64,000 nucleotides of DNA from Acidobacteriota bacterium (GTDB lineage: Bacteria; Acidobacteriota; Terriglobia; Terriglobales; Acidobacteriaceae), in NCBI GenBank assembly GCA_013289795.1, contig JABCZH010000004.1:186001-250000 (forward strand). The letters are read 5' to 3'. A program made the translations under genes and the position numbers. The notes under the pieces are model-generated. The model made no database searches. It worked only from the letters and a program-made list of their open reading frames with translations, and was not told the DNA's origin. This document shows, in pieces, positions 1-7,567 of this stretch (positions are counted from its first letter, which is position 1; the number at the start of each line of letters is the position of its first letter).

Positions 1-353
1 GCGTAGGTCGTACCATACAGGTTGCCTTGCGAATCCATCAGTAAGCTTGCTTCGGGAGTTGAACCGTCTGTTCCGCCAGTGAAGCTATATAGCAGGCTTT
101 CCTGGCCACTCTGTGTCACCTTGATTACGGCGCCGTTCCACGAGGCTCCCCCCTGACTGACAGTACCGTAAAGGTTTCCGGCTGAATCAATCACGAAGCC
201 AGCAAGGGGATACCCTCCATCTGTATTTTTGCCTGTGAAATTGTAAATTACGCTAAAGGTTTGAGCTTGAACTCGCAGTGGCGCGAACGCCCCCAGTCCA
301 AGAATGAAAGCCAATACCAAAATACCGGTGGGTAGCATCGATGGGGGTCTCAT
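1..353 (-). CDS. Secreted GloVer-repeat protein (5' part only)
   Basis: The minus strand is open from an ATG at 353 to the window edge (117 full codons), so the C-terminal part is missing. The N-terminus has a signal peptide: a short basic start (MRPP), a hydrophobic stretch of about 20 residues, then an AQA-type cleavage area near residue 31. After it come repeats of the type YNFTG..DGG.P, D.AGNLYGT and LYSFTGG.DGS, spaced about 40-50 residues apart, which are the hallmark of choice-of-anchor GloVer tandem-repeat proteins common in Acidobacteriota. These proteins are exported and probably beta-propeller-like; their function is not established. An upstream ATG at 360 is not in this frame. The family assignment is fairly secure, the role unknown. 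Confidence 0.75.
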   Translation of the reverse strand, partial: MRPPSMLPTGILVLAFILGLGAFAPLRVQAQTFSVIYNFTGKNTDGGYPLAGFVIDSAGNLYGTVSQGGASWNGAVIKVTQSGQESLLYSFTGGTDGSTPEASLLMDSQGNLYGTTY

Positions 354-776
354 ATGACATCCCTTCCTATTCACGAAACTGTGATCCCAAGCCCCGAAAA
401 TACCCGGACCACACAGACCAGCCAGAGATTCGCACCAACATAGCACGGAATACTAAGGGCTCCAAAAGATACTGCAACGCCGCCTCTACCCCGAATTCAC
501 CGATCTTGAGGCGACTTCGATAAGCATCCGGCATCCAAACAGCAATTGCCACTCTTCCATGGGAAGCCGGCACTGCTACTGGCACCGTCAAATTCAAAGG
601 GCCCAATTGTATACCATGTTGCCTTCCACCGTCGCTGAAACCGAGCCAGCCGCGGGCAGTACGTGGTTTCCAAGTCCATTAAGTACCGATCATCTGCCAG
701 CGATTGGGTAACCCATTTAGAACTAGGTAGATGCACTGGGTCGAATGTGGTTCGGCGGAAGCGTCCAGCAAGCCCG
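354..776. other. Non-coding stretch, nothing recognised
   Basis: These 423 bases lie between the GloVer-repeat gene and the stop of homoserine dehydrogenase, both on the minus strand. Two minus-strand reading frames (367-606 and 497-844) cover most of it, but neither translation shows a recognisable motif, the two overlap each other, and the second runs into the 3' end of hom. No clear hairpin with a T tract was found. The promoter of the GloVer-repeat gene would have to lie here; no convincing -35/-10 pair was identified. Confidence 0.5.
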
Positions 777-2063
777 TTACTCGATGCGCAACAGCAAGAC
801 AGGCCGAGTGAGGAACTGAAGCGCGTTGATTTCATCCACAGCACGACAAATCAGAGGCTCCGAAACCGCCTCGACGGTGATGCCAAGAGACAATTCATCC
901 TTAGACATGCGAGGCTCCTGCCCCAAGGACTCGAGATGAATATCGTAGCGAGCAATGACCTCTGCCACGCGTGCCACAACACCTCGCTGATCTTTGACGT
1001 TTAGACCTAGATACCAGCGAACCGGGCGGGGATTCTCACAGATCTTCATCTCCGGTGAATCCACGAATCCAACCGCACTCCTCGCCCTCAAATGCCCCTG
1101 TACGAGATCACGACCGATTTCAATCAGATCAGAAACCACGACGGCTCCGGTCGCATCGCCCCCAGCACCGCGACCGTAAAACATCTGGGTTCCAATCTTG
1201 CTTCCGGACACAAAGATCGCATTATTCACCCCCCGAACCCTGGCCAGCATGGAATGGCGGCTCACCATCCATGGCCGCACCGAGACCTCAACTCCGGATT
1301 CGGTGTTCTCCGCCGAACCAATGAGGCGGATGGTGCTGTCGAGACGGTTTACGGCGCGAACATCAGCAGCACGGATCTGGCGGATACCACAAGTGGGAAT
1401 CCGAGATATGTTCAATCTTCCGCCGAAGGCCATTCGTGCAAGGATGCAGAGCTTGTCTCGGCTGTCCACGCCGTCGATGTCTAAAGACGGATCGGCCTCC
1501 GCGTAGCCCTCCTCTTGCGCCTCCTTTAGCGCCTTGTCAAACTCGATGCCACGGTCCTCCATCTGGGTAAGGATGTAATTGGCAGTACCATTCATGATGC
1601 CGTACACCGCGCTCAAACGATCGCCGGTGGTGGACTCGTGAATGACTCGCACAATGGGAATGCTTGACGCTACGCTGGCTTCAAAACCGATCGGCAGATT
1701 CCGCGATGCTGCAAGCGCGAACAGTGCATCGCCATGTTCCGCCAGGAGATTCTTATTGGCTGTCACCACGGGCTTACCCCCTTCCAGGGCGGCGCGAACG
1801 AGTTGCAGAGATTGGTCCGTGCCGCCCATGACCTCGACGACTATGTCTACGTCGGGAGCGGCAACCAGTTCTCTCCAATCGGAAACAAAGCGCGCACCGT
1901 CGGGGATGTCTTGCGGTCTCACCCCTGAGCGCCGGCATATGACTGTGACCTCGAGCCTGATCCGGCTTCGCCGCTCGATAAGGTCGACGTGCTGGGAGAT
2001 AATGCTAGCGGTGGCGCGGCCAACCGCGCCGAATCCGACGATACCGATGCGTACTGGTTTCAT
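777..2063 (-). CDS. hom: Homoserine dehydrogenase
   Basis: Reduces aspartate 4-semialdehyde to homoserine with NAD(P)H, the branch point towards threonine and methionine. The 428-residue protein has a Rossmann nucleotide site at residues 10-15 (GFGAVG), the family motif GKPVVTANKNLLA, and the central segment with GIMNGTANYILTQM and EADPSLDIDGVDSRDK that carries the substrate-binding acidic residues. A C-terminal ACT domain (around WYLGLNVKDQRGVVARVAEV) marks the long, allosterically regulated class. The start was set at ATG 2063 because the nucleotide-binding strand begins right after it; a TTG two codons upstream is possible. A tiny open frame ends two bases upstream. Homoserine feeds metA and metY 12 kb away, but it may equally be the housekeeping copy. 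Confidence 0.93.
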   Translation of the reverse strand: MKPVRIGIVGFGAVGRATASIISQHVDLIERRSRIRLEVTVICRRSGVRPQDIPDGARFVSDWRELVAAPDVDIVVEVMGGTDQSLQLVRAALEGGKPVVTANKNLLAEHGDALFALAASRNLPIGFEASVASSIPIVRVIHESTTGDRLSAVYGIMNGTANYILTQMEDRGIEFDKALKEAQEEGYAEADPSLDIDGVDSRDKLCILARMAFGGRLNISRIPTCGIRQIRAADVRAVNRLDSTIRLIGSAENTESGVEVSVRPWMVSRHSMLARVRGVNNAIFVSGSKIGTQMFYGRGAGGDATGAVVVSDLIEIGRDLVQGHLRARSAVGFVDSPEMKICENPRPVRWYLGLNVKDQRGVVARVAEVIARYDIHLESLGQEPRMSKDELSLGITVEAVSEPLICRAVDEINALQFLTRPVLLLRIE

Positions 2064-2065
2064 CT

Positions 2066-2158
2066 TCAATTTAAAAACTCTTGCTCAGCGCCTTCTTCCA
2101 TCTGCGGCGCCACAATCGTGTCTTGAATTGTAATTGGCGCAGGGTTTTGTGCAACCAT
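2066..2158 (-). CDS. Possible 30-residue leader or small protein before hom
   Basis: An ATG at 2158 opens a 30-codon frame that ends in TGA two bases before the hom ATG, an arrangement typical of translational coupling. The peptide is acidic towards its C-terminus and contains a Thr/Ile/Val-rich middle (PITIQDTIV), faintly like amino-acid-biosynthesis leader peptides. There is no room between its stop and hom for a transcription terminator, so classical attenuation is unlikely. No strong Shine-Dalgarno precedes it, and hom also lacks an obvious one of its own. It could be chance; conservation in related genomes would decide. Confidence 0.3.
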   Translation of the reverse strand: MVAQNPAPITIQDTIVAPQMEEGAEQEFLN

Positions 2159-2283
2159 GACGATAGTTACCAACTTCGCGAGAGACCAAGTTTATTGCGG
2201 ACGAGTTTTGAACGTCATTCCCGAGTGTGCAATTCTATTTCCGGAGAGCTGGCGCTGGACAATCAGGCTTGGACCTTATCGTT

Positions 2284-3714
2284 ATGAAGAATTGTCGTCA
2301 GTTTTACATTGATGGTGAGTGGATTGATCCAGTTGAGACTCACGATTTCCAGGTGATCAATCCGACCACCGAGGGGCCGATTGCGACCATCACGCTTGGC
2401 AGTGCAGCCGACGTTGATCGCGCCGTGGCTGGCGCGAAAAGGGCCTTTGAGTCTTACTCAGGAGCAAGCGTGCGAGACCGTCAGGCGCTCCTGCGACGGG
2501 TCATCGATGCTTATCGATCCAAGGCGGGCGAGATGGCTGAAACCATCTCGCTGGAAATGGGATGCCCGATATCGTTGTCGCGTGCGGCTCAGGTACCTGC
2601 GGGCCTATCCCATCTTACTGAGATTGTCAGGGTGCTTGAACACTTCAGATTCGAAGAGCTGAAGGGTTCAACCCTCATGCGAAAAGAGCCAATCGGGGTG
2701 TGCGCACTCATCACACCGTGGAACTGGCCTATGAATCAGGTGGTGTGCAAAGTGGCACCCGCGCTGGCGGCGAGCTGCACCATGGTTCTCAAGCCCAGTG
2801 AGGTAGCACCGCTCTCCGCACGCTTATTCGCGGAGATTCTCCATGAAGCGGGCGTCCCCGCTGGGGTTTTCAATCTGGTAAATGGCGACGGACCGACGGT
2901 AGGAGCAGCGCTTGCAGCTCATCCGGACGTGGACATGGTTTCGTTTACCGGTTCCGTACGCGCGGGTGTCGCGGTAGCGACGAAAGCCGCTCCGACTGTG
3001 AAGCGGGTTACGCAGGAACTCGGCGGCAAATCGGCAAGTATCATTTTGGACGACGCTGATTTGTCGAACGCAGTTCACAAGTGTGTCCAGGCATCCTTTC
3101 GCAATGCCGGTCAATCTTGCAATGCGCCCACTCGCCTGCTGGTTCCACGATCCAAAATGTCCGAGGCGATCGCGGCGGCGAGGCAGTCGGTAGAAGCCAC
3201 AAAGGTTGGTGACCCATTCGCAGCCGATACAGCCGTGGGTCCGCTGGCCAGTAAGGCTCAATTCGAGAAAGTGCAGGGCTACATCCGTAAGGGCATCGAG
3301 GAAGGCGCAACTTTAGTTGGGGGCGGCCCTGGCGTGCCTGACGGTATGGTTAAGGGTTACTTTGTGAAGCCGACCGTGTTCGCTGATGTGCGCAATGACA
3401 TGACCATTGCGCGTGAGGAGATCTTTGGGCCAGTTCTGTGCATCATTGCGTACGTCGATGACGACGACGCTATCCGAATTGCCAACGATACACCCTATGG
3501 CCTGTCAGGTTTTGTAACTTCCGGAAACATCGAACGCGCGCGCGCTGTGGCGAAACGGATTCGCTCGGGGAACGTTCACATTAACGACGCAAAGGTGGAT
3601 TTCTCCGCGTGCTTCGGAGGCTTCAAGCAGTCGGGCAATGGCCGGGAATGGGGCGCGTCTGGATTGGAAGAGTTTCTCGAACTGAAGGCAATGCTTGGTT
3701 ACGGAGCCAAGTGA
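2284..3714 (+). CDS. NAD(P)-dependent aldehyde dehydrogenase
   Basis: Oxidises an aldehyde to the carboxylic acid. The 476-residue protein has all class hallmarks: oxyanion Asn in PWNWP (residues 145-149), the cofactor-site Lys in LKPSE (about 170), FTGS (221-224), general base Glu245 in ELGGKS and the nucleophile Cys279 in NAGQSCNAP, with the late EEIFGPVL motif. Start is ATG 2284; the frame stays open upstream to 2227 but those residues do not look like this family. It is the first plus-strand gene of a four-gene run with aminotransferase, carrier-thioesterase and ThDP enzyme. A plausible job is oxidising the aldehyde made by the ThDP enzyme; the substrate cannot be read from sequence. Confidence 0.9.
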   Translation: MKNCRQFYIDGEWIDPVETHDFQVINPTTEGPIATITLGSAADVDRAVAGAKRAFESYSGASVRDRQALLRRVIDAYRSKAGEMAETISLEMGCPISLSRAAQVPAGLSHLTEIVRVLEHFRFEELKGSTLMRKEPIGVCALITPWNWPMNQVVCKVAPALAASCTMVLKPSEVAPLSARLFAEILHEAGVPAGVFNLVNGDGPTVGAALAAHPDVDMVSFTGSVRAGVAVATKAAPTVKRVTQELGGKSASIILDDADLSNAVHKCVQASFRNAGQSCNAPTRLLVPRSKMSEAIAAARQSVEATKVGDPFAADTAVGPLASKAQFEKVQGYIRKGIEEGATLVGGGPGVPDGMVKGYFVKPTVFADVRNDMTIAREEIFGPVLCIIAYVDDDDAIRIANDTPYGLSGFVTSGNIERARAVAKRIRSGNVHINDAKVDFSACFGGFKQSGNGREWGASGLEEFLELKAMLGYGAK

Positions 3715-3879
3715 GAGAGCAGGAGGCGCAACCTAAGCAGGGCGCGACCCTGCCGCGAGCCGAAACTTTGGAGACATCCCATCGATGCGAGAGTAACCGA
3801 CTCCGCCGACTATTGGCTGGACATAGAGCGTTTTATTGCATATGCTTATCTTGACCGGAAAGAAAATCGCGAAGCCTCC

Positions 3880-3909
3880 CTTTGCGATGGGTCGTGAACA
3901 TCCGCAAAG
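3880..3909 (+). other. Hairpin in the leader of the aminotransferase gene
   Basis: Bases 3880-3886 pair with 3903-3909 (7 base pairs) and 3887-3889 with 3899-3901, with a single bulged C at 3902 and a 9-base loop. It stands about 48 bases before the Shine-Dalgarno of the aminotransferase and 165 bases after the aldehyde dehydrogenase stop. No T tract follows, so a simple terminator is unlikely; it may be an RNA-stability or leader structure, or chance. Confidence 0.3.
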
Positions 3910-3956
3910 CAGCATCCCCCACGCGAGATTGCTCGATAATGTAACGCCGGGAACCC

Positions 3957-3962
3957 AAGGAG
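3957..3962 (+). promoter_or_regulatory. Strong ribosome-binding site that fixes a TTG start
   Basis: AAGGAG sits 7 bases before TTG at 3970 and no ATG or GTG in the right frame is better placed. The first in-frame ATG (codon 26) lies inside the conserved N-terminal region of the aminotransferase, so TTG is the likely start. Confidence 0.7.
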
Positions 3963-3969
3963 AAATCGA

Positions 3970-4833
3970 TTGCCACTCGGAAGCGGCTGGTCAAAAACCT
4001 GGACATTTTTCGAAGGAGCTTGGCACGAGGGCAATATCGGAATCATGGGTCCGCGAACCCATGCTGCCTGGATGTGTTCAGTGGTCTTTGACGGAGCGCG
4101 TGCGTTCGAAGGCGTCACCCCCGACCTTGACCTTCATTGCGCTCGCGTGAATGACTCCGCCAAAAAACTTTTTCTGAAGCCCACAGTGTCGACTGAAGAG
4201 TGGGTAAGACTCGCCCGTGAGGGGATAAAACGCTTTGATAAGGAAGCGGCGCTTTACGTAAGACCGATGTACTGGGGGGAAAAAGAAGGGCCTTGGGTTC
4301 AAGCGCACGATCCCGAGTCGACGCAGTGGTGTCTTTCGATCTACGAGGCGCCCATGCGGACACCCAAAGGCTTCTCGATCACACTGTCTCCTTTTCGCCG
4401 GCCAACCCTGGACACGATGCCAGTCGATGCCAAGGCCGGCTGTCTCTACCCCAATAACGCGCGCTCGCTTTTTGAAGCGCAGTCCCGCGGCTTCGACAAT
4501 GCCATCGTTTGTGACGTGGCAGGAAACGTCGCTGAACTCTCCACTTCCAACGTGTTTATGGCAAAAGAGGGAGTCGTGTTTACTCCTATCCCGAACGGAA
4601 CATTCTTGGCAGGCATCACTCGCCAGAGAGTCATCGGACTCCTACGTGACAACGGCGTCACCGTGGTCGAGAAGACACTCCGCTACGAGGATTTCGAGAA
4701 GGCCGACGAGATTTTTGCCACGGGAAACTATTCCAAGGTGGTTCCGGCCACTCGAATCGGTGACCGCTCACTTCCCTTCGGCCCCTTTTACACGAGGGCC
4801 CGAGAACTCTATTGGGCATTTGCGCATTCATGA
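3970..4833 (+). CDS. Class IV (branched-chain type) aminotransferase
   Basis: A PLP enzyme that exchanges the amino group between an amino acid and a 2-oxo acid; the branched-chain/D-amino-acid family is indicated. In 287 residues there are the N-terminal FDGARAFEG motif (40-48), an Arg in YVRPM, the PLP Lys155 in DAKAGCLYPNNARS, and the Glu189-containing segment GNVAELSTSNVFM that contacts the PLP ring nitrogen. The usual S/G-N-Y after the lysine is replaced by GCLYPNN, so substrate preference may differ from IlvE. TTG start with a strong Shine-Dalgarno. It probably supplies or consumes a 2-oxo acid for the ThDP enzyme downstream; 4-amino-4-deoxychorismate lyase is a less likely alternative. 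Confidence 0.85.
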   Translation: MPLGSGWSKTWTFFEGAWHEGNIGIMGPRTHAAWMCSVVFDGARAFEGVTPDLDLHCARVNDSAKKLFLKPTVSTEEWVRLAREGIKRFDKEAALYVRPMYWGEKEGPWVQAHDPESTQWCLSIYEAPMRTPKGFSITLSPFRRPTLDTMPVDAKAGCLYPNNARSLFEAQSRGFDNAIVCDVAGNVAELSTSNVFMAKEGVVFTPIPNGTFLAGITRQRVIGLLRDNGVTVVEKTLRYEDFEKADEIFATGNYSKVVPATRIGDRSLPFGPFYTRARELYWAFAHS

Positions 4834-4897
4834 CCGGACCACACCAGCAACGTGCAACGCCTTGGAGTATGCTCCATTTCCACTGCGTGGGTGAATT

Positions 4898-5932
4898 ATG
4901 AACCCGATGCCGACTTCCACGATGGTCGAGATGCTCACCCCGATTTGGCGGCGCTTGCTGCAACGCCCCTCCGTCGAGGTAGAGGACAACTTTTTCGATC
5001 TTGGGGGAGATTCCTCGTTAGCGCTCCAGCTATTCAACGAAATCGCGGTCGCGTGCGGTAGAGAACTTCCGCCGGTAACGATCTACGTCGCGCCTACTAT
5101 TGCTGCTCTCGCCGCCGTGTTGGAAGAGCCCGAAGAAATACGGCTACCGCCGCTGGTGCTACTCAAGGATGGTGCAGAGCAGCCACCGCTCTTCGTCACC
5201 CACGGCCTGGGCGGAAGCGTCATCGACTTCTTCCAGGTGGTAAAACACATTCGGACGTCGCACCCGATCCAAGGGATGCAATCCAGGGGTATAGACGGTA
5301 CGGAAGAGCCATTCGACCGTATCGAAGATATGGCCGAGTTCCATCTGGATGCGATTCGGAAGGTGCAGCCGCACGGACCTTATGTGCTGGTGGGCTATTC
5401 GCTCGGTGGGTTGGTAACGTTTGAGATGGCGCAACGACTGGTTGCCTCTGGCGAGAAAGTGGCACTGCTGGCCATGCTGGATTCCTACCCAGACATACGC
5501 TACTTATCACTCGCGCAGAGGGCGCTCCTGGTGACACGCCTGACGACCCGCCGCGCCGCCACGGCGATGAAACTGCCTGCAGGCGAGGCTTTTTCTCTCA
5601 TCGTCCGCCCTTCTCGGCGCCGCTCCACTGCGCCCAAGGTTTCCTATCAGCTGCCGGTTGATGTGACTCTATCCCCGGCCATGCAGCGCGCACGGGAGCG
5701 CGCGTATCTGGCGTTGACCCGCTACAAGCCCAGGTTCTATCCCGGCAAGATCAGGTTCGTAAGAGCGGAAAACCCCACCGACTTCCCTGCTGATCCGGCT
5801 GCAGTTTGGGCTCACCTGGCGGAAAAGTTCGAGGTGGAAACTGTGCCGGGCGATCATCTGGAAATCATGTCTACCCATTACGAGAAGCTGGCATCTGTGC
5901 TTTCCCGCTATGTCGAGGAAGCGCTCCGTTAG
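4898..5932 (+). CDS. Free-standing carrier protein-thioesterase didomain
   Basis: Two domains of non-ribosomal peptide/polyketide machinery without any adenylation, condensation or ketosynthase domain. Residues about 8-77 are a peptidyl/acyl carrier domain with the phosphopantetheine Ser39 in FFDLGGDSSLALQL. Residues about 95-344 are a type I thioesterase: GYSLGG with nucleophile Ser168, Asp195 in MLDSYPD and His320 in PGDHLEIM form the catalytic triad. It would hold a thioester intermediate and release it by hydrolysis, cyclisation or transfer. The gene lies 64 bases after the aminotransferase and 58 before the ThDP enzyme, likely one transcript. Its substrate probably comes from the AMP ligase encoded at 10.1-11.7 kb; this partnership is inferred. 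Confidence 0.9.
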   Translation: MNPMPTSTMVEMLTPIWRRLLQRPSVEVEDNFFDLGGDSSLALQLFNEIAVACGRELPPVTIYVAPTIAALAAVLEEPEEIRLPPLVLLKDGAEQPPLFVTHGLGGSVIDFFQVVKHIRTSHPIQGMQSRGIDGTEEPFDRIEDMAEFHLDAIRKVQPHGPYVLVGYSLGGLVTFEMAQRLVASGEKVALLAMLDSYPDIRYLSLAQRALLVTRLTTRRAATAMKLPAGEAFSLIVRPSRRRSTAPKVSYQLPVDVTLSPAMQRARERAYLALTRYKPRFYPGKIRFVRAENPTDFPADPAAVWAHLAEKFEVETVPGDHLEIMSTHYEKLASVLSRYVEEALR

Positions 5933-5990
5933 CCCACCCGCTTGAGCGTTTGTTTTTGCCAACCTCCCGAGAGTCTGTAAGGATAACGAG

Positions 5991-7535
5991 ATGAACGGGG
6001 CAGAGAGTCTAATTCGCACGCTGCTCGCAGGCGGGGTTGACGTGTGCTTTACGAACCCCGGCACATCAGAAATTCATCTTGTCGCCGCGCTTGACCGGAT
6101 CGCAGAGGTGCGTTGTGTGTTGGGCCTATTCGAAGGTGTGGTTACCGGCGCGGCAGACGGTTACGCTCGCATGGCCGAGAAGCCAGCCAGCACCCTGCTG
6201 CATCTCGGCCCTGGACTCGCGAACGGCTTGGCGAATCTGCACAACGCGAGCCGTGCGCCAGTACCGATCGTCAATCTGGTTGGCCAACATCCGATCTCTC
6301 ATCTGCCTCACGACACGCCCCTCGTCTCAGACATCGAAGGCATTGCGAAGCCATATTCCAAATGGCTGCGGACTTCTCGAGCGTCGTCCGACATAGGTCA
6401 TGACGCCGCGGAAGCCCTGGTTGCTGCTCGTACGGCGCCTGGCCAGATAGCAACGCTAATCGTCCCGGCAGACGTCTCATGGAGCGAAGGCGGTTCCATT
6501 GCTTCCGTCCCTACTCCGCCTAAAACTCCGCTTCCGGATTCTCGGTCCATCGAACATGCAGCCGCGATGCTCCGGTCAGGTTCGCGGACCGCAATCCTGA
6601 TGGCCGGAAATGCGCTTTACGGCAACGGACTGGTTACGGCGGGTCGCATCGCGGCGGCCACGGGGGCAAAGCTGCTGGCTCCTTATCCCTTCACTCGTTT
6701 GCAACGCGGCACGGGGATAGCGAAGGTCGATCGGGTTCAATACGTCCTCGAATTAGGGATCGAGCAATTTAAGGAGTTTCGTCAGCTGATTCTGGTGGGC
6801 GCGCAGGCTCCGGTCGCATATTTCGCCTATCCCGGAAAGAGCAGCGTATTCACTTCGCCGGAGTGTGAGATCCATACGCTGGCGATTCCTGGCGAAGATT
6901 ACGTCGGTGCACTTGAGGCGCTGGCGGCAGCCTTGTCGGTACGCGGCACTGAATTATCAGCGGAAACAGGGGAAAGACCATCCTTGCCCAACGGAGAAAT
7001 CACGTTGCCGGGTTTGGCCGCTGTTGTCGGTGCGCTTCTACCCGAAAACGCCATCGTGGTTGATGAGTCCATGACATCGGGTCGCGGGATGATGGCTACA
7101 ACCAAGGGCGCTCCGCCGCACGACTGGCTTGGGAACACCGGCGGCTCGATCGGAATTGCCCTCCCGCTGGCTGTGGGCGCTGCAGTAGCCTGCCCAAACC
7201 GGAAAGTCTTGTGCCTGACTGCCGATGGCAGCGCCATGTATACACTCCAGGCGCTGTGGACAATGGCACGCGAAGTTCTGAACGTCACGACCGTGGTTTT
7301 CGCGAACCGAGAATACGGAGTCCTAAAGCGTGAGTTCTCTTATTTGGAAGCAGGCAGTCCTGGAACTCGCGCTGCGAGCCTGTTTGATATAGGACGTCCG
7401 GATCTTGATTGGACACTACTGGCGAAGGGAATGGGAGTGCCCGCCACGCGGGTCACTTCATTGGATGCATTCGGGAAAGCGTTACGGGCCGGGTTGGAGA
7501 GTGAGGGACCGACGCTGATTGAGGTGCCACTGTAG
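5991..7535 (+). CDS. ThDP-dependent 2-oxo acid decarboxylase / acetolactate-synthase-like enzyme
   Basis: A 514-residue thiamine-diphosphate enzyme with the three domains of the acetolactate synthase/benzoylformate decarboxylase superfamily. Glu48 in LGLFEG is the cofactor-activating glutamate; the ThDP/Mg motif is ADGSAMYT followed about 25 residues on by the Asn of FANREY, with ADG instead of the usual GDG. His72 in LLHLGPG matches the active-site His70 of benzoylformate decarboxylase, but no match for its His281 is evident. Annotation pipelines usually call this subfamily acetolactate synthase large subunit. With aminotransferase and aldehyde dehydrogenase beside it, decarboxylation of a 2-oxo acid to an aldehyde, or aldehyde carboligation, is the most sensible guess. 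Confidence 0.8.
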   Translation: MNGAESLIRTLLAGGVDVCFTNPGTSEIHLVAALDRIAEVRCVLGLFEGVVTGAADGYARMAEKPASTLLHLGPGLANGLANLHNASRAPVPIVNLVGQHPISHLPHDTPLVSDIEGIAKPYSKWLRTSRASSDIGHDAAEALVAARTAPGQIATLIVPADVSWSEGGSIASVPTPPKTPLPDSRSIEHAAAMLRSGSRTAILMAGNALYGNGLVTAGRIAAATGAKLLAPYPFTRLQRGTGIAKVDRVQYVLELGIEQFKEFRQLILVGAQAPVAYFAYPGKSSVFTSPECEIHTLAIPGEDYVGALEALAAALSVRGTELSAETGERPSLPNGEITLPGLAAVVGALLPENAIVVDESMTSGRGMMATTKGAPPHDWLGNTGGSIGIALPLAVGAAVACPNRKVLCLTADGSAMYTLQALWTMAREVLNVTTVVFANREYGVLKREFSYLEAGSPGTRAASLFDIGRPDLDWTLLAKGMGVPATRVTSLDAFGKALRAGLESEGPTLIEVPL

Positions 7536-7567
7536 AGCCTGGCGGCTCGAGGTCAAAGCGAGGTTTT

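Noticed and set aside
367-606. 79-codon minus-strand frame in the only long gap
   Set aside because: No motif and no clear ribosome-binding site; it could be a decayed gene but nothing supports that.
497-844. 115-codon minus-strand open frame between the GloVer gene and hom
   Set aside because: It overlaps the 3' end of hom and another open frame, has no ribosome-binding site of note, and its Cys/Trp/Arg-rich translation shows no motif.
1642-2133. 163-codon plus-strand open frame opposite homoserine dehydrogenase
   Set aside because: Entirely antisense to a gene with clear motifs; its translation is Arg/Ser/Thr-rich and without a recognisable domain.
2208-2236. TTGAAC followed by AATTCT considered as a promoter for the aldehyde dehydrogenase
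   Set aside because: The -10 match is poor; a promoter must lie in this divergent gap but could not be placed.
3737-3753. GC hairpin (6-pair stem, 5-base loop) 23 bases after the aldehyde dehydrogenase stop, considered as a terminator
   Set aside because: No T tract follows, and the next gene in the same direction seems to belong to the same functional group.
5991-7535. Call of housekeeping acetolactate synthase (ilvB)
   Set aside because: No small subunit gene follows, the length is short for IlvB, and the surrounding genes are not branched-chain synthesis genes; the subfamily is closer to decarboxylases.
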